Positions 22,641-32,774 of a DNA stretch of 64,000 bases are shown here, one piece after another. Within the stretch, counting starts at the first letter, position 1. Every line of letters begins with the position of its first letter. Source of the stretch: Actinostola sp. cb2023. Its lineage: Eukaryota > Cnidaria > Anthozoa > Actiniaria > Actinostolidae. The DNA is taken from the NCBI GenBank assembly GCA_033675265.1, contig JAUJYZ010001422.1, forward strand, positions 248,001-312,000. Reading direction: 5' to 3'. The translations under genes were made by a program, and so were the position numbers. A model generated the notes under the pieces. It was not told where the DNA came from. It did no database searches and worked only from the letters and a program-made list of their open reading frames with translations.

Positions 22641-23872
22641 AACAATATTTACTCAGGAATATTTAATGCGGAAAAGGCTCCCGAGAAATTTGACAAATGT
22701 TGTAAAACTATCTACTATCTATCTTAGTAGTAGTCTAGAAACATGTAAAAGACAAGAAGACGGGGAATTAAATGTATGGTTTGGAGTAACGAGTGCAGGG
22801 ACAGGCGCCATACATTTCTCTCTTATTTTTATGACTTTTCAAATCTCATAACTTTGCGTGTATGTGACCAAAAGTCCTGAAACTTGGTAAATGATTGTAA
22901 TTTTACATGCTTGTTCTGATTTGTCCAACTACTTATAGTTTTTCAATAAAACTTCAGCATTGTAGAAGTTATGAATTATCCAACCTTCAAACCTACATTG
23001 AGTAAGTGACGTCACTTAGGTTGAGTAAGTGACGTCACTGACACCTCTAAAGATTCATAAAAATGTATTACTTCCCATTGGAATTTTTGAGAAAAAAATT
23101 AACCAGTGATTGTATGGGTCTTTGAGATTATTTCAGTGACTGTTTCAGCGTAATTCAAACCTTGAGCGATTTACGTACTAGTCCTCCTTTAAAAATTAGA
23201 TTGATGTTTTGAACTCCGTCCCAGTTCCCCTCTCTTCACTAGGATTTCGTTCTCACTTCCGGTTAGGAGACTTTCGATTAGGAGAATTCCGGTTAGGAGA
23301 CTTCCGGTTAGGGACCTTCCGGTTTGGAAACTTCCGGTTATTAAACTTCCGGTATTGTAGGTAAAGGGTCAGGTATCAGGTTCACCTTTCCTCTCTCAAC
23401 TGATCTCTGCTTGAGTACAGCCGCTTTACCAGTAAGTGAGTAAAGATCTGGTCAATCGCTGCCTTCCGATCCAGACAGTCGGCTCAAAACCTTATTTAAG
23501 TTAAGTGTACGTCTCCGCGCCAATTATATTAGTAATGTTCTTCAGGCAATTTGCGCATTAAACAAAATATTGACGAACAATCGTCCTTGTAGCAGCATGT
23601 ACGTATACGCGATGCCCGGGGGACGCGATGGTGCATTTGCCTAAAAGCCATGCTTGTGCTTTTAGCCTTTGGACCGATTTCATATGTCCCACGTTTTGAA
23701 TGCATAGCAATGCAAAATTGTGAACCTTGAGTAAACTTACAAAGTGATAGTAATGCCTGGCATCGGGTTTGGTATTTTTGGGAGGCGATCCTGCACAGCA
23801 TGGTGGTTGTGGTTGAAATCCGGTCAGATGACCTTCGCGACGTCATGAAATACACTTGAACGAGATGGCGAA
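22641..23872. other. Intergenic with tandem CRE- and ETS-like motifs
   Basis: No gene was assembled. Two tandem copies of TTGAGTAAGTGACGTCAC lie at 22998-23039, each with a perfect TGACGTCA palindrome. At 23254-23355 six or seven units of about 15 bp carry ACTTCCGGT, which matches the ETS-family consensus on the other strand. Either could be regulatory, but the nearest confident gene is more than 1.5 kb away. Confidence 0.45.
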
Positions 23873-23921
23873 CATCCTCGATCGGAAACCCAGGGACTAG
23901 CCCCTGTGTTTCCGAGGATGG
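23873..23921. repeat. Hairpin, CATCCTCG arms
   Basis: The left arm CATCCTCG...GGAAACCCAGGG pairs with CCCTGTGTTTCCGAGGATG around a loop of six bases. It is a short stand-alone dyad. Confidence 0.55.
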
Positions 23922-24248
23922 ATAATAATATTTTATGTATGCACTTTCGCATATTCACAGGATCTAGAACGTATTTTATTTATTGCTTTTGTTACATTTC
24001 CTTGTAGCAGTAAATGTGCTGGCTCTTTACGTGCTATTTGCTAGTGCTGTTGAAGTTCGTCATCTATTCTAATCATCACTCTAGACGGGGGGATCGCTAC
24101 TTTCGTGGGACGTTTTTTTCGGGATTTGTTAGCAAGCATCAATTTTTACTGTCACTTTTGGTGGGTCGCTACTTTCGGAACTTTATAATTACGGTACGTG
24201 TAGTAAAGTGATGTCAGTTATTAGAGTCTAGTAAAGTGATGTTTAGGG

Positions 24249-25229
24249 TATTAATTACGGTGGCCGAGAAGGCTCACCAAAAGTGAAAATGTCAAATGGC
24301 AAAAGTGAAGAGCAAAAGTCGAAATGTCAAACTTACAGAAGTGAAATGGCAAAAGCGAAAAGGCAAAAGTCCAAAAGCGAAAAGTCAAACTCAGATTCAA
24401 ACTTCCAGGCGTTCCTTGAGAGGGCAGAAAAGAGACTGGTAAAATATGGTCAGTCAGAGATAATTACAGAATATGGCATAAAGCTTGGCAAATGCGTTTT
24501 ATTACAGTTACGGCATGTTCCTTTATGCAGTACCGTAGTAAAGAGTATGTTTTCCGAGTTCACTGCAAATCACGTTTTTATATCAGTATTCCCCCCTTGA
24601 TTAGTAGTCCTCCTTGATTAAGCAGTCCCCTTGACCACAAAATTTGAAATAAGCGCAAGGACCATGATTTATTTGGAGGGGGGCTACTGTCAAGACAAAC
24701 AATTTTTTTTTCTAGCTTTGCCTGTCTGCAAACATTTTTTTTTTCATAGTCACCTGTCTGAAAACAATTTTTCGTGAGTTGTCCCCTCCTCCCCCTCCCC
24801 CCCTAGCAGGGCGAAAAAGATACCAAAAGTACTGAGAATTGTACTATTTCTTTTTTATTTAATTTTTGTTGTGTGATCAGTGCACAGAAAATATGAGCAC
24901 CCCTTTATTTGCACCATAAATCAGTGAATTGAAGAGGACGAGCATAGTTAAAAAATTAAAAACACCAGCGGAAGCTACAATCGTTTGCAAAATGTTTTGA
25001 CACCCCAACTGACAATAAACCACCTTCGCATTTAGTTGCCAGTCTCTTTTCTGCCCTCTCAAGGAACGCCTGGAAGTTTGAATCTGAGTTTGACTTTTCG
25101 CTTTTGGACTTTTGCCTTTTCGCTTTTGCCATTTCACTTCTGTAAGTTTGACATTTCGACTTTTGCTTTTCACTTTTGTCATTTGCCATTTTCACTTTTG
25201 GTGAGCCTTCTCGGCCACCGTAATTAATA
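24249..25229. mobile_element. Long-TIR element with TTAA flanks
   Basis: Arms of about 185 bp (24255-24440 and 25040-25225) are nearly perfect inverted copies beginning TTACGGTGGCCGAGAAGG. Both ends are bordered by TTAA, the target of piggyBac-type elements. The arms encode the same Lys/Ser-rich frame in either orientation. The centre has no transposase, so the element is non-autonomous. TAGTAAAGTGATGTTTAG motifs repeat just outside both ends. Confidence 0.65.
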
Positions 25230-25524
25230 GTAAAGTGATCAGTTTTATTTGTCTCGTTAACAAATGCGTAGCCGATTAAAAATGTCTTCAGTAGTCCTAT
25301 TGTTTTATAGTTGTAATATATTTTCGGCCGAAGCCAATCTCAATATTTGCAGCATTCATTTCGAAAAGAATCCCCTTTCTTGAGTTTGCAAAATTAATCT
25401 CGAAAAGAACATCATCTCAAAAAGAAGCCCATGGGCTTCTAATTTTCGAGGCCTAGTAAAGTGATGTTTAGACTGATAGTAACGTGATGTTTAGAGTATA
25501 TAATAAAGTTATTACTGATGTGGC
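25230..25524. other. Spacer downstream of P450 gene 1
   Basis: Short spacer with degenerate AGTAAAGTGATGTTTAG copies, left over from or flanking the TTAA element. It is the likely 3' untranslated side of the minus-strand P450 gene. Confidence 0.4.
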
Positions 25525-27024
25525 CTACATAACCATAACATAACGTTCTTTGATACAAACTTTGTAGGGTTTTGGAACATGGTTCATTCTCATATCGCCA
25601 ATCAACTCTGGCAGAGGACCACCTGGAGGGCACTCAAACTTGAACCGATGCATCAGTCTGGAAATAACGACAAACATCTCTTGCTTGGCTAACGCTTCGG
25701 CCACACATACTCTACGCCCTGCTCCAAAAGGTAGATAGCTCATATTACCTGCCCCAGGGGTGAACTTGCCGTCGTCGTCAAGGAAACGGGTAGGGTCAAA
25801 TACATGTGGTTGTTCCCAGGCTTTCTCGTCGTGATGCATGGCCCATGTATTTAAGAGCAGGGTGGTACCCTTGGGGATCTTGTATCCTGCGAGGGTGGAA
25901 TCCACGCTAGCCTTGTGCATAATTAACGATGCAATACTCGCCATACGCATTGTTTCGGCAATGCAAGCTTGTAGATAGTGTAGTCTTCCTTTATCTTCGA
26001 ACAGTGGCATGACGTCACGACTTATGACCTCATCTAGCTCCCCATGGATTTTCGCTTGAATGTCGGGATTACGGAGCATGTAGATGATGAACCAATTAAT
26101 TGCAGTCGTAGTAGTTTCCAGGCCCCCCGAGAATGTATCTGACATCGTCATAACCATGTGATCCTCTGTGATCATATCCTTCACTTTACTGTCTTCTTCT
26201 TGCGCTTCCTGTAAAGCTTTGATAAGTGCATCGGTCAGGTCACGGATGACGCCATCTTTGTACGTCGCTTGGTGCTCGTGAAATTTGGTGTCCAACAAAC
26301 GATCGCGTTCTATGCGGGCTTCCTCTATGTCTTTGGAATCTTTGATCGGGAAATGTATCAGAAATGGGAACATATTCAATAGACTTACTGCTGTCAAATT
26401 CCGAAAGCCCTTGGCGTTGTAGTCCACTATGTCCAGGAATTCTGGATCATCGATCTCGTACCGCTCCCCGTAGACGATGGCGCAGATGACATTTACATTA
26501 GCAAGATGTAAGTCATTTTTTATATCCGTGGGTTTGCCTCCATATGACTTGAATCGTTTGGACAGTTCCTCGATTTCTCGCTGCAAAGTTGCTTCAAGAT
26601 GCGGGTTGTACTTTCTCAAGGCTGAATGGACTATTTTGCGTTGCATTAACAGCGTCGGGCTAAAGTCTCCAATGACGATGTCGTTGGATCCGCGTGTGAG
26701 ATAGTCCCAAGTAAACTTGTAGGGTCTTCCAGCGAAATCATCTCTCTTAGTAAGCAACGCCTCTCTTGCAATAGACACAGAATTCACAACAACGGTTGTT
26801 TCTCCAGGGACATCAAAGGTGAAGATGCCGCCATACTGTTTGGCTACTTTTGTAAGTTCAATCTGAGTCTGATTCTTTGACATCCACCTTGTGGCATCCA
26901 ACAGGTTGCCTATGATGGGCAGCGGTGTTGGCCCTGGGGGCATGCCCTTTGGACGTCCTTTGTAGAGGAATGCAAAGTAGAGCAGGATTATGGCAAGTAC
27001 AGACACGACAAACTCTACAAACAT
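25525..27024 (-). CDS. Cytochrome P450 (CYP2 clan), gene 1
   Basis: A single coding exon of 499 aa, the normal microsomal P450 length. It has an N-terminal membrane anchor (residues 2-20), a basic turn KGRPKG and the hinge PPGPTPLPIIGN. The I-helix reads SGGLETTTTA with the acid/Thr pair, the K-helix ExxR is ETMR, followed by FDPTRF and the heme loop FGAGRRVCVAEALA with the thiolate Cys. The usual Gly two after the Cys is Ala, which the family tolerates. It would be an ER-bound monooxygenase fed by NADPH-P450 reductase; the substrate cannot be read. The start is the ATG of MFVEFVV; 14 bp upstream is a pyrimidine-rich acceptor also present in genes 2 and 3, implying a 5'UTR intron. The C-terminus runs on (YVMVM) because the stop used by its paralogs has been lost. 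Confidence 0.92.
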   Translation of the reverse strand: MFVEFVVSVLAIILLYFAFLYKGRPKGMPPGPTPLPIIGNLLDATRWMSKNQTQIELTKVAKQYGGIFTFDVPGETTVVVNSVSIAREALLTKRDDFAGRPYKFTWDYLTRGSNDIVIGDFSPTLLMQRKIVHSALRKYNPHLEATLQREIEELSKRFKSYGGKPTDIKNDLHLANVNVICAIVYGERYEIDDPEFLDIVDYNAKGFRNLTAVSLLNMFPFLIHFPIKDSKDIEEARIERDRLLDTKFHEHQATYKDGVIRDLTDALIKALQEAQEEDSKVKDMITEDHMVMTMSDTFSGGLETTTTAINWFIIYMLRNPDIQAKIHGELDEVISRDVMPLFEDKGRLHYLQACIAETMRMASIASLIMHKASVDSTLAGYKIPKGTTLLLNTWAMHHDEKAWEQPHVFDPTRFLDDDGKFTPGAGNMSYLPFGAGRRVCVAEALAKQEMFVVISRLMHRFKFECPPGGPLPELIGDMRMNHVPKPYKVCIKERYVMVM

Positions 27025-27038
27025 GTCGACCACGTGAC

Positions 27039-27560
27039 CTGTTGAACGAAAACCAAAATTAACTTGAAAACTGACTTTAAATTGAGTTTGCGCTGCCGTT
27101 CAAGGCACGGCGTGTAAGAACAGGCTTACCATGAACCTTTGTGTCGTCGGTCGGGATTGTTTACACATATATCACTAAAATGAATTCCATGCAGTATGTG
27201 AAATTTAAAAAAAATCCATCTTGGTAGAAATTGTCTCAAATGTAATTTTGATTTTTAACATCGCATTGAATGTTGAGGCTGAGAATCCAAGCAAGCCGCA
27301 ACCGTGTTACGCCATCACAAATCAAGATGCTGCACAAGCTGAACTCAGTTGCAAAGCGGTTCAGTTCAGTAACCACGAACAATGGGCTAAGTGAATGTTG
27401 AAATCAGTGATTCAACTGTGGAAACTGGAGTTGATCAAAAACAAATCTGGTAGCGAATCAATCCGCCGTCACAAACTAATAAAAGTACAGCCTGAAACTC
27501 TGTTATCTTGAATACTTGACGAACAAAAATAACTGAACCTACTTTGAGATAGATCGCACC
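27039..27560 (-). other. Predicted 5'UTR intron of P450 gene 1
   Basis: The acceptor (...TTCGTTCAACAG) is shared with genes 2 and 3. Similarity to the gene 3 upstream DNA stops near CCCAAGTTGGAATCCCG|GT, a reasonable donor at about 27555. It holds no other feature. Confidence 0.4.
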
Positions 27561-27704
27561 GGGATTCCAACTTGGGCCGGGACTGACGTCCCAGTCGGGG
27601 AATGCACATTTGTTTTCTAGACATCTAGAAGTTCATGATTAACGACGTCAATATAGCGGACCTCGAGTACTATTCTATTTAGACTATGGTCTCTTATATA
27701 TATG

Positions 27705-27711
27705 TTTTATA
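27705..27711 (-). promoter_or_regulatory. TATA-like box, P450 gene 1
   Basis: TATAAAA within GAAGACTATAAAACATATA is kept in the upstream DNA of P450 gene 3 (42056-42062), inside a conserved block of about 400 bp. Its position is right for a first non-coding exon ending near 27555. Confidence 0.45.
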
Positions 27712-27859
27712 GTCTTCACCCCGACTATACCGTCGCGGGTGTACTGGTACATGGACATACCTGGCCTAATCAGTATTGCAATTCAGGGCATACCTGAGAG
27801 ATACATGTAAGTATATAGTCTCTAAACATCTATTTAGAGAGCCCATATTTATCGACATA

Positions 27860-28394
27860 CATAGATAGATAGAGGACTACAATTGTTATACGAACCTCGG
27901 GTGTTAGAGTTGTGATTGGCTTTGTATTTGAGTTTCTTCGAGAACGTTAATTAGACATGCGTCTAGAACCTCAGTTAAAATATTGTAATCCTCTCTGCAA
28001 GACTAAGCGATTTAAGAACTCTTTTATTGTAAAGCAGTCAAGTCAGGCCAAATTTTAATACCATGTATATAGCTCTAATTTAATTCTTATATTATATTCA
28101 GATTCATATATTGTTCATATTTCGTAATTTATATTTTACCATTTGTAATTCAGCCAATCATGGCTGCGATATATAATTAGCCGTTATGCTCTGATGCATT
28201 AAATAATCATCCATAAAATAACTACGGATAGCCTACGTAGCTGGGGGGGGTGGGTGGGGGACTGTGGACTGTGGACTGTCATCTCTCCTCCTCAGTCTCC
28301 TTGATCCCCTACCCTACCCCCAGTAAGGCCGCTATGCAGGCTAGAACTAGCTAGGGTAACTTTCATTGTTCTGAGGCATTGGCTCTGTCCAAGG
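27860..28394. other. Intergenic, upstream of P450 gene 1
   Basis: The part from 27860 to about 27960 still aligns with the region upstream of gene 3 (AATACAAAGCCAATCACAA). Beyond that is AT-rich DNA with a G-run (28240-28260). No gene is seen. Confidence 0.4.
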
Positions 28395-29184
28395 CATGCT
28401 CGAGAATCCATCGGTGCTCTTCGGCGTGGGCTCGGAAATCGCCCCGCCAGAGAACCGCTGGAGAACTTGTCTGCTAGAACGACTTCTGGGGCGTGATACG
28501 CACTCGAGCGCATCAACCTGGACGGAGACATAATCTCATTACGGTTTGACAGCTTGTAAGGTAAGTCTTCTTTTGACCTCGCTCTCCCTCTCTCGGGAAG
28601 GAGGTCAAAGGAAGACTCTGGCGCACAAGGTAGCGTACTTGTCGTCTCCAACCAAAACTTCCAGACTTTAAAACAAAATCTGGACACGTCTTTTGCCGTT
28701 CAGCCATGGAACTCGCATGTTCAGGATTTCTCTGTCGTCTAACTCCGGCAATGTCAGTTAAAATAATCAAACTTTTATCGAAAAAACATCGCTTCGATTT
28801 TCTATGAACATCTGTCTGACTATATGAATCGTGCAGGGAATGACTGAAGTGCATAAATATTTTTAAATATCTTGTAAACAACTTTGATCTCTTGGATCCA
28901 TCTTTCAACAGTCCTTTCAACAGCTGTCAACACTGACTTTTGCCGACGGCGTCCGTTTTAATGAATGAAAATATGGCTGAGCTCTGATTGGCCCTATTTT
29001 TTGTGGCAAAAAATAGGGTCAATCAGAAGCCAGCATTGTCTCACGCCCCAGAAGTCGTTTTCGCAGGTAAGTTCTCCAGCGGGGAGAACTTACCTGCCTT
29101 ACTTACCTTACCTTACATCGCCTCTGGCGGGGCGATGTTTCATCCGAGCCCACGCCGAAGAGCACCGATGGATTCTCGAGCATG
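28395..29184. mobile_element. MULE-like element, 9-bp TSD
   Basis: It starts CATGCTCGAGAATCCATCGG and ends with the complement, with extended imperfect arms of about 120 bp. Both ends are bordered by TGTCCAAGG, a 9-bp direct repeat typical of Mutator-type insertion. The interior has a hairpin near 28563-28615 but no transposase. A 79-bp foldback with the same ends is at 2191-2269. Confidence 0.7.
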
Positions 29185-29188
29185 TGTC

Positions 29189-30605
29189 CAAGGGCGCTAG
29201 GACAAAGACGTTGTGTGTATATATAAGCTATGAGTTGCACTTATCTGTTGTTGTTTCTTATTCTGAAGTATATCATTGACCTTTCTGGCCTCTGTTGTCC
29301 CCTACTAGTTGCCAGTAAGTCGATTCCTGGCCAACGAACGTTTCGATTTGAATATGTACATATGTTCCGCCAGCCCGATATATGTTGTCGTTTCTTATTC
29401 GGACGTTAATTCATTGACCTTTCGATTTGAAATTAAGTTCCAGTCCGCTCTCTGCCAAACGTAGAGTTAGTTATCAGTGTAGCTAATAAGTTAATCAAAT
29501 TCGCCCTAGCATCACTAGAAGAGGAGGGGGTAGGCAAACAGAGGCTTATCTATTGTCCTCTCGTCTGCTGCTATAATTGAATTATTTTGACAGGTACGGG
29601 GGCAGGCGACGACAGACTTGACTTATCTTACTCGACTAACGCTCTTACCGAGGGAACCCATGAGCGGGTCAAATTCGACGTTTTAACTGATAAACGGGGC
29701 CATAACTGCCCTACTGCCCGCTGCAGGATATCAGTTCAGTTCAAGTACAATTGCTAAGCAACGGATTAATTATCTTCACTATAAACCGTTTGCAATTGCA
29801 GGATTGATTTTCTCCCAATCGACCCAAACGAGAATGTATTGACCACTTTATTCAAATAATAGATTTGAAAGAAAACTTTACCCTATAACGCACAAAATGT
29901 TTTCGCAGGGTAAACTGATATTTACCTTCCAGAGAGATCCCTACTTCAAGACATGACAAGACACTCCACTGATTGATGTTGTACTATTTAACTGGATTTC
30001 AGTGACTAGTAGTGTTCTACTAGTCTATATAAAATTTGTACATTTGTAGTGAAGATAACCCGTTGCTACTGGCTGTCATCACATGGCCCCGTTTATCAGT
30101 TAAAACGTCGAATTTGACCCGCTCATGGGTTCCCTCGGTAAGAGCGTTAGTCGAGTAAGATAAGTCAAGTCTGTCGTCGCCTGCCCCCGTACCTGTCAAA
30201 ATAATTCAATTATAGCAGCAGACGAGAGGACAATAGATAAGCCTCTGTTTGCCTACCCCCTCCTCTTCTAGTGATGCTAGGGCGAATTTGATTAACTTAT
30301 TAGCTACACTGATAACTAACTCTACGTTTGGCAGAGAGCGGACTGGAACTTAATTTCAAATCGAAAGGTCAATGAATTAACGTCCGAATAAGAAACGACA
30401 ACATATATCGGGTTGGCGGAACAATTTTATGTACATATTCAAATCGAAACGTTCGTTGGCCAGGAATCGACTTACTGGCAACTAGTAGGGGACAACAGAG
30501 GCCAGAAAGGTCAATGATATACTTCAGAATAAGAAACAACAACAGATAAGTGCAACTGATCATAGCTTATATATACACACAACGTCTTTGTCCTAGCGCC
30601 CTTGC
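29189..30605. repeat. Near-perfect 1.4-kb palindrome
   Basis: Left arm 29189-29705 and right arm 30087-30605 are reverse complements over about 515 bp, with only a handful of substitutions and small indels seen. The loop (29706-30086) itself contains a weaker inverted pair. It has no coding frame with protein character. It could be a large foldback transposon or a dsRNA-forming locus. Confidence 0.8.
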
Positions 30606-30630
30606 TCTGTCCCACGTAAAATATTACTTA

Positions 30631-31559
30631 TTACTCGGGCCCTTCCGAAGGAAGCCCGAGTTATAAAATGGGCTTTCTTGTATATATTTTTTTCTTTTTC
30701 TTTTTGGTAGTACACAAAATGTGGAGTATGTGATTGTATAGGTCAGGAATGTCTGTTTCAGGGTTTCCATTGGCTGAAAACGGGGGCGATGATATCCAAA
30801 CGCCTAATGAAGTAATTCTATGCTCAAAGGGTCAAATAGTAAAAATACTAAAAATGACAGTTGTATGATCCTTGTCTGAGTCATACATCTATTACGCGAC
30901 CTAATTTTAGAACCGCCGCGTAGCGCTATTTAAAACAGAATTTCCACGCTCAAAACAGGTCAGTAAACGGCAAAAATACAATCGAAATCAAAACTTCCTT
31001 AGATTTTAGGGATCTATTACAGAAGAAGACGCTCAGTGACGAGGGAGACTATTTGTGTCGGTGAGCATAGATAAAGATCTTCGACTCTTCAAGGTACGCT
31101 GTGGTACGTCTTTAAACGTATTTGAGGTCACATTTTAAATCTAACAGAAGCAGCTTTTGATTTTTAATCGATAATTCCTTTCTGATTTCGAGATAAATCG
31201 AACAAGATCTTTCGATGTATAGGCAGAGAGAGCAGATTGGTCGAGCTTTGTCACATCATACCGTAGTCTGAATCAACTGGATGTTTAAAAGATACGAAGT
31301 TCGACTTTCCTCTGCGATAACGAAGAAACCAAAGACGGCGTTATCAGAACCGCCTGACCATGAATATGAACCTCAACTGGACGTTCCAAGTACGTGCTAC
31401 GGAAGTACGATTCGGAGATTTTTATCTATGCTCACCGACACATATATACATATCTCCCTCGTCACGCAACTGTCAGTCATTGTCAGGTCCCTCCTCACGC
31501 AACTGACATTGTCCTAGCTTGTCATAATGCCCGAGTGTACGCTCATTGAGCGTCTTGTT
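30631..31559 (-). repeat. 821-bp-family repeat, third copy, reversed
   Basis: The right end is the complement of the TAACAAGACGCTCAATGAGC start of the units at 4645 and 5466. The left end is the complement of their CTCGGGC...GCCCGAGTAA palindromic end. The interior is diverged and contains an inverted pair (TCGGTGAGCATAGATAAAGA at about 31060 and its partner near 31430). It shows that the family is dispersed. Confidence 0.65.
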
Positions 31560-32188
31560 ATTATATTAGTTAGGATACATAAAGAGTGGATGACACAAAA
31601 TAATTCGATATAACAATAAAGCTAATCTATTATTTCGGGTATATAATGTATTAGAAATGCTTCATTTCTAACCAATCATGCAGAACATAGTCAGATATCT
31701 GGGTTTTTTTAGACTGAAATGTAGATCAAGTTTTATTAGAGCATTGGCGAGAACTTCGCTGAAGTCCGCCATTTTGTCACCGAAAATTAGAAAATATTGA
31801 GCATGCGCATATCTGACGACCTAGAATCTGGGTCTTCCGGTTTGTCTCTTACCAGAGCCTTCGATTTTTCCATAGAGGTCTGGGAATACAAGAATATAAT
31901 TAATGCACCAAAGAAATACACTTTTATGCATCTGTAACATAAACTTTCCTTTTTTGAAAATAAAATATTGTGTGCGACCTTGTTCATTAATTCTGCAGAG
32001 CAAACAGCCTCAGCACGTTACTCACTGCATGGGAACAACCGTTCTTGTTAGAAACAATCTATATGGAAATTGGATTTTTTTATTTAAAAATATTCAGTCT
32101 AAGGAAGGACATGGTAGCATCGGTAGCATTCACAAATTGATCAATGTTTCCATTATTTGCATATATTAATACGTCAGAACTTGACAGT
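31560..32188. other. Intergenic with repeat fragment
   Basis: The stretch 31915-32010 (TTTTTTGAAAATAAAATATT, GTGCGACCTTGTTCATTAAT) recurs at 45195-45285, directly at the broken 5' edge of the P450 pseudogene. Otherwise nothing is recognised. Confidence 0.45.
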
Positions 32189-32401
32189 CGACCAGATGGG
32201 GTTGTAATACGTATTCCATATATGGTAAAAGCGTGCAAGCGAATAGCAGCCCCTAACAAGCGTATAGCGGCCCCTAACAAGCGAATAGGTATAATAGGTA
32301 TTTGCAATGCAAATTTTTTTCAAAAGCTAGAAAGAATGCAGAGCTTGGTAGGTTAGGGATGGGGCAGGCTATAAAGTGATTAATTTGATGATTCGATTTG
32401 A

Positions 32402-32675
32402 TATACACCTATTCCAAATATCGTTGTCCGGGCCGAAAGCAACAAGCAAGAAGCTGACGACCGCAAAGGACTTTGGGAATCTCCTAATTAATTAATTTAT
32501 CCGTGGTACTTGAGAAGTTATCCCTACGAGCGTTGAATAGCAATCATTTGGAACTATTCGGCCATTTGAAAATGCATGTTGTTAAAATGTCTACGGAGTC
32601 CCAATGCCCTTTGCGGTCGTGAGCTTCTTGCTTGTTGCTTTCGGCGGGGACAACGATTTCTGGAATAGGTGTATA
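32402..32675. mobile_element. MITE, TATACACCTATTCC ends
   Basis: Arms of about 75 bp are inverted (TATACACCTATTCCAAATAT on the left). It is the same family as 1-50 and 7137-7468. It is non-coding and nested in the larger element. Confidence 0.75.
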
Positions 32676-32774
32676 ATAGTTTTAAAAGGTTAAGAAGTTT
32701 TAATAATTGGATGGAAAAAAATTCTAAGTCCCATCCTAGGAAATAAAAAAACGGGTCGCCATTCGCTTGTTATA

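Noticed and set aside
28292..29279. Several 70-135 aa frames
   Set aside because: They lie in the MULE-like element and its hairpins, have no transposase motif and no consistent codon character.
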